From: Pseudoalteromonas flavipulchra NCIMB 2033 = ATCC BAA-314
GTDB taxonomy: Bacteria; Pseudomonadota; Gammaproteobacteria; Enterobacterales; Alteromonadaceae
Assembly (NCBI GenBank): GCA_000814665.1
Contig: JWIH01000006.1
Location: 29,681 to 93,680, forward strand
Reading direction: 5' to 3'
DNA: 64,000 nt
In this document: positions 17,831 to 28,712 of the stretch, piece after piece
Position numbering within the stretch: position 1 is the stretch's first letter
How the letters are laid out: each line of letters starts with the position of its first letter
Program-made: the position numbers and the translations under genes
Notes under the pieces: model-generated
Told to the model about the DNA's origin: nothing
Seen by the model: the letters and a program-made list of their open reading frames with translations, nothing else
Database searches by the model: none

Positions 17831-19834
17831 TTATAATGACGAAATAGAGACTGAGTTTGTGCCAAACTCAAACACGTTCAACTTTCCGCATTGAGCAAAG
17901 TGATTATTGCTCGTATATGGCGTGTCTTGTTGGTTAATATCCCCTTCCCAACCTTGACCATTTTTAACGAATGCTTTTACTTCAAACCAACCGTTGAATG
18001 TTTTGCTACAGTCCATTTCTACTTCCAGCAACCAGTAATGTGCTCCCCATTGATTGAGTGACATGACGCCAAAACCATCGCTGTCGTAACGTTTTTCCGC
18101 GCCCCAGTTAGCAGGCCAAATATTGGTTGTCCAATCCAGCGGACTCCCTTGGGCATCACTAGACTGCCCAGTTTCAGCCGCTAGCCAATCCAATCTGGTA
18201 TCAGCCACTTTCCAAGCCGAAGTTGTCATGTTTCGCATGTTCAAATGCTTGATAGGTAAAGAGCAAAGAGTAGGATCGGCGCCGCAATCAATCCCGCGCT
18301 GCAATGCTGCGACATGATCAAGACCACCTCGAACGAACATATCCTGACCAGATTGAGTTTCCGCTTTAATAAAGACTAATGTGCGTTGCCAATCACCAGT
18401 CTCTGGTGGCGTTGCCAGTTTACTTTGATGATGAATGGCTACGGCATCCATAGCAGCTAAATTAATTTGTGCGTAACCATTGGTATCAACTTCGATGCTT
18501 CTACCCGCGCAGTTTTCTTGGCCGATACCTCCGCTTAGCACATCACAATAGATTCCGGCAGAGAGCCCTGTTTGCAGGCTTTGACCCATACTAGAAGATT
18601 CTCGGTTAATGGCAACAAAGCCTAAATCACCTCGAGAAAATGCAATTTGGTTATTACCATTATCCCACCAATTTGCCACAGTCCAATTGCCATTAGTATG
18701 ATTTCTAAACTGCATTGCACCTGCAATCATTGGGCGACGATGCTCACACTGCCATAATTGACTGGAACAATTGAGGTTACCACTTTGATGAACAGGCACC
18801 GTAGGGCCACCAGCATCAGTGTCGCCATTAAATTCATAACTAGACATCACTTTAGGATAACCATAAGGATATGCCAGCATAAATACATTCGCTAAATCAT
18901 ACAGTTTACCATCATGAAAAGTAACGATGGACCCTGCTCCACCGTGCCCGCGTTGGTTGTCATGGTTGTCTGTAAATATCACGGCTTTATAACTTGGCAT
19001 CATACCCCAAGCTTCGCCAAAGCTTTTTAACCAAGCCAATTTGCCTTGCTTAAATGTCTCGCTCAGTTTAATGCTGTATTTAAACTCGGTGACTAAACCA
19101 TTTTGATGATATTCAGAAGCAGAAACCGCCTCACCTCCTTGATCAATCACCTCTTGGAAAACGACCGCTGGTCGATTTAGCTTGGCTAACACATCGCCAA
19201 TATCACTTGCGGGCATGTGCTTGCTTGCATCCAACCTAAACCCTGCCACGCCCAGAGACTGTAAATCGTTCAAAAAGCCCGCGAGGGTATTTTGTACGTA
19301 GCTCGCATCGGTGTCTAAATCATGAAGCCCTACAAGTTCGCAGTGCTGTACTCGCCATGCATTATTACCGTAGTCTTCAGGGTTTATTGCACAGGTTTCA
19401 TGAAAATCTTGTGGACTATAGATAGGATATTGTTTGTTGCCAAAAGTGTTATCCGCAACTCCAGTCCCGCTGCCATGAGCCATGTGGTTTATAACGGCAT
19501 CAACATAGATATCTACTCCGGCAGATTTACACCTCGCGACCATATCGGCAAATTCGGCTCGACTGCCACTACGACTCGCAATCTCATAACTGACTGGCTG
19601 ATAACGAGTCCACCATTGATCCCCTGTAATATGCTCATTGGGTGGTGATACTTGCACTGCCGCGTAGCCATTTGGCCCCAAAAACGTTTCACACTCCATA
19701 GCAACATCAGCCCAAGACCATTCGAATAAATGAACGAATGTTGTTGGGTCGCCGTCAACAGCATGTGCAGGTGTAACGCAACTGGATGCTAACAACACTC
19801 CCGCTGCAATTTGGTTTAGTTTTATATTTTTCAT
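17831..19834 (-). CDS. amyA: Secreted alpha-amylase, GH13, with C-terminal secretion domain
   Basis: The product has 667 residues, close to the length of the P. haloplanktis precursor as I recall it. A signal peptide ends at THAVDG. The GH13 barrel (about 28-475) has the nucleophile Asp in GFRLDASKH, the acid Glu in [13 protein letters not shown], and the third Asp in [10 protein letters not shown]. It resembles chloride-dependent animal-like amylases (subfamily 32). The last 190 residues match the region that helps outer-membrane passage in the Pseudoalteromonas enzyme and is later removed. It hydrolyses internal alpha-1,4 bonds of starch or glycogen outside the cell. It is divergent from the gene at 20102, with a palindrome in the shared upstream region. 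Confidence 0.93.
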   Translation of the reverse strand: MKNIKLNQIAAGVLLASSCVTPAHAVDGDPTTFVHLFEWSWADVAMECETFLGPNGYAAVQVSPPNEHITGDQWWTRYQPVSYEIASRSGSRAEFADMVARCKSAGVDIYVDAVINHMAHGSGTGVADNTFGNKQYPIYSPQDFHETCAINPEDYGNNAWRVQHCELVGLHDLDTDASYVQNTLAGFLNDLQSLGVAGFRLDASKHMPASDIGDVLAKLNRPAVVFQEVIDQGGEAVSASEYHQNGLVTEFKYSIKLSETFKQGKLAWLKSFGEAWGMMPSYKAVIFTDNHDNQRGHGGAGSIVTFHDGKLYDLANVFMLAYPYGYPKVMSSYEFNGDTDAGGPTVPVHQSGNLNCSSQLWQCEHRRPMIAGAMQFRNHTNGNWTVANWWDNGNNQIAFSRGDLGFVAINRESSSMGQSLQTGLSAGIYCDVLSGGIGQENCAGRSIEVDTNGYAQINLAAMDAVAIHHQSKLATPPETGDWQRTLVFIKAETQSGQDMFVRGGLDHVAALQRGIDCGADPTLCSLPIKHLNMRNMTTSAWKVADTRLDWLAAETGQSSDAQGSPLDWTTNIWPANWGAEKRYDSDGFGVMSLNQWGAHYWLLEVEMDCSKTFNGWFEVKAFVKNGQGWEGDINQQDTPYTSNNHFAQCGKLNVFEFGTNSVSISSL

Positions 19835-19981
19835 TATTGCGCCTCTTATTCACACAAGATTAACAATATAGAATTCCTAGCTAAACAATCTATTGAATAC
19901 GTATGCATAAGAGCATCGATGATCGACTACTGAACGATAATATGAGGCTTAAAAAAGCGAGTTTAATAAGGTGACACGCTT

Positions 19982-20005
19982 GCTTACACTTTACGCAGCG
20001 TAAGC
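19982..20005. promoter_or_regulatory. Palindromic operator candidate upstream of amylase
   Basis: A 13-base palindrome, TTACGCAGCGTAA (19991-20003), lies inside a wider inverted repeat, GCTTAC (19982-19987) with GTAAGC (20000-20005). The site is between the divergent amylase and metallo-hydrolase genes, about 150 bases from the amylase start. A LacI-family sugar repressor is a plausible binder, but no regulator gene is present nearby. Confidence 0.4.
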
Positions 20006-20101
20006 GCTTGAACTCATTTTGGAGAAAATGTTAGTTTCAATTGGGCCATTGAAGTGAGCAGCTTCAAGTACTGATATAAATAATAACAATAATATGGATA
20101 A

Positions 20102-21073
20102 ATGATGCTAAATCGAATTAAATCAGGGCTCATGATTGTTGGGTTCTTCTGTGCTCACGTCAATGCACAATCTCAATCACTTGAGTTAGAAGCCGTTTCA
20201 GTCTCAAAGAATGTCTATAGCGTCACCTCTCCTTTTTATGGCAGACCAACAGTTGAGAATAAAGGGTGGAATTCAAACAGTCATTTTATTGTTACAACTC
20301 AAGGTGTATTAGTGTTCGATACTGGTTCATCCGAGCACATTGGTAACGCTATTATCGCAGCAGTTAAACGTGTAACTGAACAGCCAATTCGCTGGGTAGT
20401 CAACTCTCATAGCCATGCCGATCATTGGCTTGGCAATGCCGCTTTTGCAAAGCTCGGTGCAGAGCTTATCTCCACCTCTTTGTCCGCTGAGACGATGAAA
20501 AGCGATGGGTCGGTTGATGTTAAAGCGTTTTTTAATATGACTAAAGGCGCAACTGGTGAGAGCACACTCGCCATCCCTACCTCAACCATTTTACATCAAC
20601 AAGCCCGTACTTTTGGTGATACTGAAGTTGAATTTGTGCTCGCCAACGATGGCCATTCGCCAGGTGATGTTATGCTTTGGCTACCCAAACAACGCATTCT
20701 AATTGGAGGTGACGTAGTGAACTCCAACTTTATGCCCATCATGACACCTAGAGGTAACATTACCCAGCTCATTTCAGTACTCAAAGAAGTGAAGCAACTA
20801 AGCCCTCTCCTAGTACTAACCGGACACGGGGAAAATACCTCGGTGAAATCAGTTTCTAGAGATATTCAATTTTTAACTTTTGCCTGGAATGCAGTACATG
20901 AAGCGCTAGCAAAAGGTACAACGCCAGCAAAGATACAAGAATCATTACAAGTTACATTGCGTAAAAAGTTCGGCAAAGCGTATCAAGATTTTGATGCCAG
21001 CATTTCGTACCTATTGGAAATGATGATAGATAAACAGCAGCTTCAGTTTGCCCCAATTACACAAATAATATAA
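20102..21073 (+). CDS. Exported metallo-beta-lactamase-fold hydrolase
   Basis: The product has 323 residues. A signal peptide (about 1-22, ending VNAQ) is followed by the alpha-beta-beta-alpha fold with the zinc motif HSHADHWLGN (about residue 101), a further His in NDGHSPGD, Asp in LIGGDVVNS, and His in LTGHGE. It is therefore probably an active periplasmic di-zinc hydrolase. The family includes beta-lactamases and many hydrolases with other substrates, and nothing here fixes the substrate. It is a distant relative of the frameshifted gene at 11837. It is divergent from the amylase. Confidence 0.8.
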   Translation: MMLNRIKSGLMIVGFFCAHVNAQSQSLELEAVSVSKNVYSVTSPFYGRPTVENKGWNSNSHFIVTTQGVLVFDTGSSEHIGNAIIAAVKRVTEQPIRWVVNSHSHADHWLGNAAFAKLGAELISTSLSAETMKSDGSVDVKAFFNMTKGATGESTLAIPTSTILHQQARTFGDTEVEFVLANDGHSPGDVMLWLPKQRILIGGDVVNSNFMPIMTPRGNITQLISVLKEVKQLSPLLVLTGHGENTSVKSVSRDIQFLTFAWNAVHEALAKGTTPAKIQESLQVTLRKKFGKAYQDFDASISYLLEMMIDKQQLQFAPITQII

Positions 21074-21458
21074 CAGCGGAGGAAGTTGATGTAGCTTTGA
21101 AAGTAACAACACAGCCAGCCTCCTCTAATCAAAAATGAACGTCAACCCAATAATTGACATTAATAAAACAAGCAACATTAAATCCGACAGATTGATAACT
21201 TTATTTTATCAAACCACATTGAAAAGCTTGTTAAAAAATGCGTCCCTCTAAACCTTTCACGAAAAACAATTGCAAAAATAAAAACAAAAACCCTATAAGT
21301 CCCTGTTTTAGGTGACGGTTTTTAATAACTGTCGATACTAGGTTTTAAAACATCAACTACACTCAAATGACATCTTTGTATAAAAAACCCACAAAGTTGC
21401 ATCCAAAGCAGTTCTATAAATGTTATCAACCTAGTAACTGAATCACTCAGGGGTCATT
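21074..21458 (+). promoter_or_regulatory. Leader region of the giant surface protein
   Basis: This region is AT-rich with several short A and T runs and no open frame worth calling. An AGGGG element lies six bases before the start at 21459. I could not assign a promoter or a known riboswitch fold. Confidence 0.4.
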
Positions 21459-24400
21459 ATGATTACACAGCGCTCACTTTTAAGCCGTGTTCGTAAGATT
21501 GTCTCTAACAGCTGCATAGCTGGCAGTATATTTTTCGCCTTAACCTCATCCGCATTTGCTCTCGAAAATTGGCAAAAAGTCGAAAGGCTCACACCAACTG
21601 ACGAAACAACAAATGCTGATGAATTAGTCTTTAAAGTCACGTTTGTTAACGCACATACCGTTGCGCCAACCGCCAGTGACTTTACGATCCTTGGCGATGA
21701 AAAAAACACCGACAACGAACCGGATATTGATACAGGCAGTAAAACAACCGCATCAATCACCCAAGTCACCGTCGACTCAGGTAACAGCTCAATTTACCAT
21801 GTTACGCTCTCTGGAGGTGATCTTGCCAGCTACAACGGCGTCGTTGCGTTATTGCCTGCGAGTAACTCGATAAGACCAGAAGTGTTCGAAGCCTACTACG
21901 TTAGTAACGGCACTGAACTCCCTGCCTCTAATAAGCTCATTGTATATGATTACGCGGATCAAACCAGTGAACTGGGCAATGGCTACTTTGGAGCAACTGC
22001 TGCAGAAGCAAGAACCACAGCAGATGCCTTATGCAAAAGCAAATTTCTACGCAAGCATAACCGCCTAAACAATATTATTAACGGTGCAACATCAACAGCC
22101 GTAAGTAATGGCCCGGTTAGAGCCCGTGCAGTAATTTCATTCTCTGCATCCGATGACATCGCCAGTCTTGACACGAATTACAGCCTACCCAGTGTCAATG
22201 TTTATAATAGCGGAGGCACTAAGCTTGCTGACGCCAATTGGGACGACTTTGTCAACGGCACACTCAGCGCCCTTAATAGCAATGCGTCCGACATGCTAGA
22301 AAACTCGGGCAACGTTAAGTATTTTTGGAGTTTCTCCGATTCGGGAGGCACTTTTAACGCTGCGAATAACTGTTCGGGCGGAACCTCACCTTCTAACACT
22401 GTCAAAGGTGTTGCCAACCAAAATGGCAGTTGGTATACCCTAATAGGCAGTGTGCCCTGTAACAACGCACTGAATTTAATTTGCGTCGCATGGCATGAAT
22501 CAGCCTATTTAGATGCCAATATTTCCAATACCGCACCTACAATTAGTAACTTACCAGCAAGCTTTACTGTGACAGAAGATATCGCAACAACGGTTGATCT
22601 TTCAGCAGTCGTCTTAGCGGATGATGAAGATGACAACTTAACGGTTACCTTGGCACTGGACAGCGGCACCATCGCAAGCACCGATGGTAATGGTACAGTG
22701 AGCAGCGTCACAGTGGCGGGGAGTGGCACAGCGAGTATGACATTAAGTGGGTCAGCGACTGCGCTTAATAGCTACCTTGATGTGACGACTAAACTCAACA
22801 TAACCACAGCAACAGACAACACAACGGCAATGACGCTCACGGTTACGCCAAATGATGGTACCGTTGATGGTGATGCAGCAACTAGCACAGTGAACGTCAC
22901 GGCTGTCAACGATAAGCCAACGTTTACTTCCACAGCAGTCACTGCATCGACTGAGGATTCAGTGTACAAATATTCAGTAACAACCAGCGACCCTGACAAA
23001 GATGACGTCACCGTTTCCGTCTCGGCTAATACCCCGCTTCCAAGTTGGCTAAGCTTGAACACAAGCACAGAAGCAACGGTGTCTACATTTGCAGGTCAAA
23101 GCTCTGGTTATACCGATGGAACTGGGACTGCCGCCTCATTTAAATCTCCTTATGACGTTGCAACCGACAGCAACAACAATGTGTATGTCGCCGATTACAG
23201 TAACCATGTGATCCGTAAAATTACACCCGAGGGCGTTGTCACTACACTAGCGGGGTCTGGAACTGCTGGTTCTGATGAAGGCACTGGTAGTGCTGCTTCA
23301 TTTAACTTTCCCAAAGCCGTAACGGTTGACGCTTCTGGCAATGTTTATGTTGCAGATTCTTCAAACAATAAAATCCGTAAGATCACTCCAGCAGGAGTCG
23401 TAACCACCTTTGCAGGTAGTGGTTCACCTGGCAGCACGGACGGAACTGGCACAGCAGCCACCTTTGCCGCACCAACGGGTATCACCATTGATAGCAACGG
23501 AAATCTTTTTGTTGTAGAAACCAACCCTCATATCGTTCGCAAAATAACCCCTGCAGGCGTTGTAACTACGTTTGCTGGCACCAAAGGCTCTTCTGGCTTT
23601 ACCGATGCAACAGGCACATCGGCAAAATTCAACTTCCCCTATAATGGGGGTAGTAGTAGCAATAACGACCTGTTCATAGCTGACCGCAATAATCACGCTA
23701 TTCGTAAAGTCACTTCAGCAAGTGTGGTAACGACTTTTGCAGGAACGGGATCGGCGGGCTCGGCGAATGGCACAGGAACGCAAGCAAGCTTTAATAAGCC
23801 GTATGATGTTGCACTAGACAGCGCTGATAACCTTTATGTATCAGAGCAAACGGGGCACACCATTCGTAAGATAACGACTGCTGGCGTAGTAACCACTTTC
23901 GCAGGAAGTGCAGGAGCCTCAGGAAGCACCGATGGTTTAGCGAGTGTGGCACGCTTCAGCCAACCCTTTGGTATTGCAGTAGACAGCAATGGCATCGTTT
24001 ATGTTGCAGATACCGGCAACCATCGAATTCGAAAAATATCACCGGCAGCGACGACCTTAACGGGTACGCCTACCAATGACGATGTTGGCGATCACTATAT
24101 TTGTTTAATTGTTTCCGATGGTACTGAGACCAGCGAGCAGTGCTTCACCATTACGGTTACAAATATCAATGATGCCCCCGTAGTCGCAACGAATACAGGT
24201 TTAACGCTTGATGTAGGCACAACGATAAACATCACGAATTCTGCTCTGTCTGCAAGCGATGTGGATGATAGCGGTACAGGTTTAACGTATACGGTAACTA
24301 CCTTGCCAAGTCACGGAAGCCTCTTTGTAGATGCCAACAGTAACGGCAGCTTAGACAGTGGTGAAGCACTCGGCAGTAATGGCACATTCACACAAGCTGA

Positions 24401-27400
24401 TATTGAGAGCGGTAATCTCTTTTATACCCACGACAACTCTCAAAATGCGAGTGATAGTTTTGTCTTTTCACTAGAGGATGGCTTGGAAGACGGTGTTACC
24501 GCTATTACCAACCAAACCTTTAGTTTTGTAGTTGAGCTAAATAAAGCACCTGTTATTAGCGGTACCCCAGCGGCTACCGTTAACGAAAATGTTGCATATA
24601 GCTTTACACCTACCGCGACTGACGAAGATAACGACACCTTAACATTTAGCATCACTAATAAACCAAGCTGGGCAACCTTTAGCACCTCAACCGGTAGTTT
24701 AACGGGAACACCTAGTTATACCGATGCTGGTGCATACAATGGTATTGTTATTACAGTGAGTGATGGTACAGCCAGCGATACCTTGAATTTTGATATTACT
24801 GTCGTCAATGTGAATCGCACACCAAGTATTAGTGGAACACCAGCGACCAGCGTGGATGAAAATAGTAGTTATAGCTTCACTCCAACCGCCTCTGATCCTG
24901 ATGGAGATACCCTTGCTTTTAGTATCACCAATAAACCAAGTTGGGCTACTTTCAGTACTAGCACAGGAGCCCTGAGCGGCACGCCAAGTTTTACTGATGC
25001 TGGCGACTACAACGGCATTGTAATAACGGCCAGCGATGGCAGCGCAACACAAACGCTAAGCTTTAATATTAATGTTGTAAATGTGAATCGGGCACCATCT
25101 ATCAGTGGCACACCGTCTACTTCGGTACTTGAAGGCAATGTTTATAATTTCACACCAACGGCAAGCGACTCCGATAATGACAACCTGAGTTTCTCCATTA
25201 CTAATCAGCCGGATTGGGCATCATTTAGCTCGACGACTGGAGCACTAACGGGAATTCCCGACTTCAATCAGTCAGGTACTTACAGTGATATTGTCATCAC
25301 GGTAAGTGATGGTAGTGCCACTCAAAACCTGACATTTTCTATCACCGTAAACGATGTGAATCGAGCTCCTATAATAAGTGGAACACCTGCTCCCACGGTA
25401 AATGAAGGAGTAAGTTATAGCTTTACCCCAAGCGCTTCCGATGAGGATAATGATAATCTTACCTTTAGCATTACTAATGCGCCTGATTGGGCAACATTCA
25501 GTAGTACAACGGGTACAATAACTGGTACTCCTACCTTTAATGATGGAGGTGAGCAATACAACATCACAATTCGTGTTAGCGATGGTATTGAAGGTGCAAA
25601 TCTTAACTTCACGCTAAGTGTGGTCAACATCAATCGCTTGCCAACTATCAGTGGTACACCAGGTGTGAAAATCACTGTAGGAGAAAACTATAGTTTTATA
25701 CCCGCTGCAACAGATGAAGATGAGGACACGCTAAACTTTACGATCACGAATAAGCCAAGCTGGGCAATATTCTCAGCATCAACCGGTGAACTCTCTGGTA
25801 CACCATCAGAGACAGATATTGGTACGACTAGCGGTATTCAAATCAGTGTTAGTGATGGCACTGACAATGCAAACCTACCAGCATTTAACCTTGAAGTAGT
25901 TGCTGAAAATACAGCACCAACGGGTGAAAACCTTTCGCTCAGCGTTAAAGAAGATACTTCTTTAACTATTCTGCCGACATTACAAGATGCTGAAGATGAT
26001 ACCTTAACGCTGACAATTGGTAGTCAGCCAGCAAATGGGTTATTAACCAATAATGGTACAGGCTGGGTATATCAACCAGGAGCTGACTTCAACGGTGACG
26101 ATAGCTTTACCTATTCAGTAAGCGATGGAGAGCTGCAAAGTGATAGCTATACAGTTACATTAACTATCACAGCTGTAAATGACTTACCCATTGCAAATAA
26201 CGATAACTTCCAGCTTGATGGTAGTGCCAATAATACGTTCACTCTGAATGTATTAGCCAATGATACGGATGTTGATGGAGATACCCTCATTATTGAAGGC
26301 GTCAAGGCAAGTTTAGGTAGCGCAAGTGTGGTTGGCAGTGCACTACAGTACACCGCTCCAAGTAACTTCGCAGGCGCTGTTACTCTGAATTACGCTATTC
26401 GTGATGGTCATGGTGGTCGAGCTAAAGCGAGTGCGCTGTTAGAAATAAGTGGTGCAGTCAATGGTGAACCTCCTGTTGTCACCGCCCCTGCCGATCTAGA
26501 AGTTAATGCTAAGGGTCTATTCACTAAAGTGAACTTGGGTACTGCGACAGCACTCAATAGCAGCGGAGAGCCTTTACCCGTTACGCTAACAGAAGGTAAA
26601 ACCATTTTTGCACCGGGAGTACATAACGTCTACTGGCAAGCAACAGATGCAAACGGTAATTTAGGAACCGATCAACAGCTGTTGAGAGTTAATCCGCTAG
26701 TATCGTTGAGTAAAGATAAAACGATTGCTGAAGGCACTAGGATAGATATTCAAGTGCTGCTAAATGGCCCTGCTCCACAATATCCGGTAACCGTCGACTA
26801 CACGGTGACGGGCAGCGCAACATCTGGTGTGGATCATGACTTGAATAGTGGCTCAGTAACGATAAGCTCAGGTACAAAAGCCAATATTTCAATTCAAACT
26901 GTTGCAGATGGGGAGTTTGAGGGTGATGAGACGATCACTGTCAGCTTGAATAGCGGTGTTAATCTTGGTGCAAAACGGGAAACCACTATTACGGTGAGTG
27001 AACAAAATATTGCGCCTGAAGTCTCGCTAGTTGTCACTCAGAACGACCAAAACCGGTTAACCGTTAGCCAAGATGAAGGAACGGTATCTGTCGTTGCAAC
27101 GGTAAGTGATCCAAATGTTGGTGATACTGTGGCGAGCACATGGAAAGTAACGGGCATGACTTCCGACCAATATACGGAAGATACACTGCAACTGAGCTTT
27201 AACCCTCAGGATCTACAACCAGGCACTTACAAGGTGACACACACCGCGACAGATTCAAGTAGTGCACAAGATAGTGATAGCGTATTTATCCAAGTGACCC
27301 AATCATTGCAGCAATTATCTGATACGGAAGATACCGATGGCGATCTCATTCCTGATAGCCAAGAAGGTTATGCCGATGACGACGGTGACGGGATCCCTGA

Positions 27401-28601
27401 TTTCCAAGATGCGATCACCGAGTGTAATGTTATGCCTCAAGAAGTGGTTACACAGGATGGCTTCTTAGTTGAAGGTAACCCTGGAGTCTGTTTACGTAAA
27501 GGCGAGTTTACCGCGAGCGGTGAAACTGGCGGCCTACTGATGACAGATGATGAGGGTAACTCACAACTGGGCAACGATGATGATGCGCAAATCACTGGCG
27601 GTTTATTCGACTTTATCGCTTATGGATTACCTAAAGCAGGTCAAGTGTATCAATTAGTGATGCCACAGCGCTTACCTATCCCAAGAGATGCCGTTTACCG
27701 TAAGTTTAAGGCGTCATCAGGCCTTTGGGTGAACTTTGTGGAAGACGCAAATAACCTTGTCTTTAGTGCAGAAGGTGAACCTGGTATTTGTCCTCCTCCA
27801 GGAGATGAAAATTGGTCGTCAGGATTGACTGAAGGTCATTGGTGTGTACAACTTCAGATAGAAGATGGTGGTATCAATGATGACGATGGTGAAGCAAATG
27901 GCAGTATCGTAGATCCAGGAGGTGTGGGTGTACTACTTTCAAATAATCAGATGCCTGTAGCCCTAGACGATACAATTAGTATGAAGTGGAACACCAATAT
28001 TACTATTGACGTCTTAGCGAATGACACTGATGCTGATGGAGATATGCTTACCATAGCAAATGCTTCAGCCAGTTTTGGCGAAGTACAGATCAATTCAGAT
28101 AATACCCTGTATTACACACCAAACGCAGGCTATGTAGGAGTTGATACTTTGAATTACGCCATAACTGATGGTAATGGAGGAACCGCTGGAGCAAGCGTTA
28201 TAATTACTGTAATTGCCAATACAGCTCCCATAACGGTTTCCGATGTTGCAACGGTTGTTTCAGGAAAGCCAATTACCATTAATGTGCTAGCAAACGACAG
28301 TGATAGTGATGGCGATACGCTGCAAGTAACTGAAGCAACGGCACAGCACGGTAGTGTCGCAGTTAATGCTGATTACAGCATAACCTATCAGTCAAATTCT
28401 GGGTTTGTTGGCAGTGAAACCGTTACCTACACAATCACAGATGGTGAGACAAGTGTCCAAGGTAGTGTGAGTATTACTGTCAACAAAGCACCTACCGATA
28501 CCGTCACGAACAAGAGTGATGGAGGTAGTATGCCATTATGGTTGATTTGGGCCAGTCTAGCACTTGCTGTAGTTCGCCGTTGGCAAGCTACTGCGCATTA
28601 A
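21459..28601 (+). CDS. Giant modular surface protein with NHL propeller and GlyGly-CTERM
   Basis: The product has 2380 residues with a signal peptide (1 to about 36). Rough layout: a Cys-containing lectin-like region (160-345); Ig/cadherin-like domains; six NHL-type repeats of about 54 residues (540-864, each with FAG...A-F--P and IRKIT); a cadherin-3-like repeat (908-1027); five SGTP-type putative Ig domains (1030-1481); two tandem-95-like domains; an HYR-like domain; Calx-beta (about 1748-1850); a thrombospondin type 3-like acidic segment (DTDGDLIPDSQEG); a choice-of-anchor U-like domain (1990-2160); two more tandem-95 domains; and a GlyGly-CTERM tail (GGSMPLWLIWASLALAVVRR). The tail predicts rhombosortase processing and type II secretion to the surface. 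It is likely an adhesin or matrix protein. A strong terminator follows. Confidence 0.85.
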   Translation: MITQRSLLSRVRKIVSNSCIAGSIFFALTSSAFALENWQKVERLTPTDETTNADELVFKVTFVNAHTVAPTASDFTILGDEKNTDNEPDIDTGSKTTASITQVTVDSGNSSIYHVTLSGGDLASYNGVVALLPASNSIRPEVFEAYYVSNGTELPASNKLIVYDYADQTSELGNGYFGATAAEARTTADALCKSKFLRKHNRLNNIINGATSTAVSNGPVRARAVISFSASDDIASLDTNYSLPSVNVYNSGGTKLADANWDDFVNGTLSALNSNASDMLENSGNVKYFWSFSDSGGTFNAANNCSGGTSPSNTVKGVANQNGSWYTLIGSVPCNNALNLICVAWHESAYLDANISNTAPTISNLPASFTVTEDIATTVDLSAVVLADDEDDNLTVTLALDSGTIASTDGNGTVSSVTVAGSGTASMTLSGSATALNSYLDVTTKLNITTATDNTTAMTLTVTPNDGTVDGDAATSTVNVTAVNDKPTFTSTAVTASTEDSVYKYSVTTSDPDKDDVTVSVSANTPLPSWLSLNTSTEATVSTFAGQSSGYTDGTGTAASFKSPYDVATDSNNNVYVADYSNHVIRKITPEGVVTTLAGSGTAGSDEGTGSAASFNFPKAVTVDASGNVYVADSSNNKIRKITPAGVVTTFAGSGSPGSTDGTGTAATFAAPTGITIDSNGNLFVVETNPHIVRKITPAGVVTTFAGTKGSSGFTDATGTSAKFNFPYNGGSSSNNDLFIADRNNHAIRKVTSASVVTTFAGTGSAGSANGTGTQASFNKPYDVALDSADNLYVSEQTGHTIRKITTAGVVTTFAGSAGASGSTDGLASVARFSQPFGIAVDSNGIVYVADTGNHRIRKISPAATTLTGTPTNDDVGDHYICLIVSDGTETSEQCFTITVTNINDAPVVATNTGLTLDVGTTINITNSALSASDVDDSGTGLTYTVTTLPSHGSLFVDANSNGSLDSGEALGSNGTFTQADIESGNLFYTHDNSQNASDSFVFSLEDGLEDGVTAITNQTFSFVVELNKAPVISGTPAATVNENVAYSFTPTATDEDNDTLTFSITNKPSWATFSTSTGSLTGTPSYTDAGAYNGIVITVSDGTASDTLNFDITVVNVNRTPSISGTPATSVDENSSYSFTPTASDPDGDTLAFSITNKPSWATFSTSTGALSGTPSFTDAGDYNGIVITASDGSATQTLSFNINVVNVNRAPSISGTPSTSVLEGNVYNFTPTASDSDNDNLSFSITNQPDWASFSSTTGALTGIPDFNQSGTYSDIVITVSDGSATQNLTFSITVNDVNRAPIISGTPAPTVNEGVSYSFTPSASDEDNDNLTFSITNAPDWATFSSTTGTITGTPTFNDGGEQYNITIRVSDGIEGANLNFTLSVVNINRLPTISGTPGVKITVGENYSFIPAATDEDEDTLNFTITNKPSWAIFSASTGELSGTPSETDIGTTSGIQISVSDGTDNANLPAFNLEVVAENTAPTGENLSLSVKEDTSLTILPTLQDAEDDTLTLTIGSQPANGLLTNNGTGWVYQPGADFNGDDSFTYSVSDGELQSDSYTVTLTITAVNDLPIANNDNFQLDGSANNTFTLNVLANDTDVDGDTLIIEGVKASLGSASVVGSALQYTAPSNFAGAVTLNYAIRDGHGGRAKASALLEISGAVNGEPPVVTAPADLEVNAKGLFTKVNLGTATALNSSGEPLPVTLTEGKTIFAPGVHNVYWQATDANGNLGTDQQLLRVNPLVSLSKDKTIAEGTRIDIQVLLNGPAPQYPVTVDYTVTGSATSGVDHDLNSGSVTISSGTKANISIQTVADGEFEGDETITVSLNSGVNLGAKRETTITVSEQNIAPEVSLVVTQNDQNRLTVSQDEGTVSVVATVSDPNVGDTVASTWKVTGMTSDQYTEDTLQLSFNPQDLQPGTYKVTHTATDSSSAQDSDSVFIQVTQSLQQLSDTEDTDGDLIPDSQEGYADDDGDGIPDFQDAITECNVMPQEVVTQDGFLVEGNPGVCLRKGEFTASGETGGLLMTDDEGNSQLGNDDDAQITGGLFDFIAYGLPKAGQVYQLVMPQRLPIPRDAVYRKFKASSGLWVNFVEDANNLVFSAEGEPGICPPPGDENWSSGLTEGHWCVQLQIEDGGINDDDGEANGSIVDPGGVGVLLSNNQMPVALDDTISMKWNTNITIDVLANDTDADGDMLTIANASASFGEVQINSDNTLYYTPNAGYVGVDTLNYAITDGNGGTAGASVIITVIANTAPITVSDVATVVSGKPITINVLANDSDSDGDTLQVTEATAQHGSVAVNADYSITYQSNSGFVGSETVTYTITDGETSVQGSVSITVNKAPTDTVTNKSDGGSMPLWLIWASLALAVVRRWQATAH

Positions 28602-28630
28602 CCACCTTAACAGGTTAACAACCTCACGAT

Positions 28631-28668
28631 AAGGGGTGATGAAGTTAAGCTTCATCACCCCTTCTTTT
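28631..28668 (+). terminator. Strong intrinsic terminator
   Basis: A 13-bp stem (28631-28643 with 28651-28663) is followed by CTTTTT. It ends the giant surface-protein gene 30 bases after its stop. Confidence 0.9.
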
Positions 28669-28712
28669 TGCGATAAAACACAGTGCTAACAGAAGCGAGT
28701 ATGCTCGGTTAT

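Noticed and set aside
21300-21380. Riboswitch such as a cyclic di-GMP aptamer before the giant protein gene
   Set aside because: Short GG and AC motifs are present, but the conserved aptamer core could not be found.
24699-25052. Minus-strand open frames inside the giant surface-protein gene
   Set aside because: They arise from the low-complexity Ser/Thr/Gly repeats on the coding strand and have no starts or domains.
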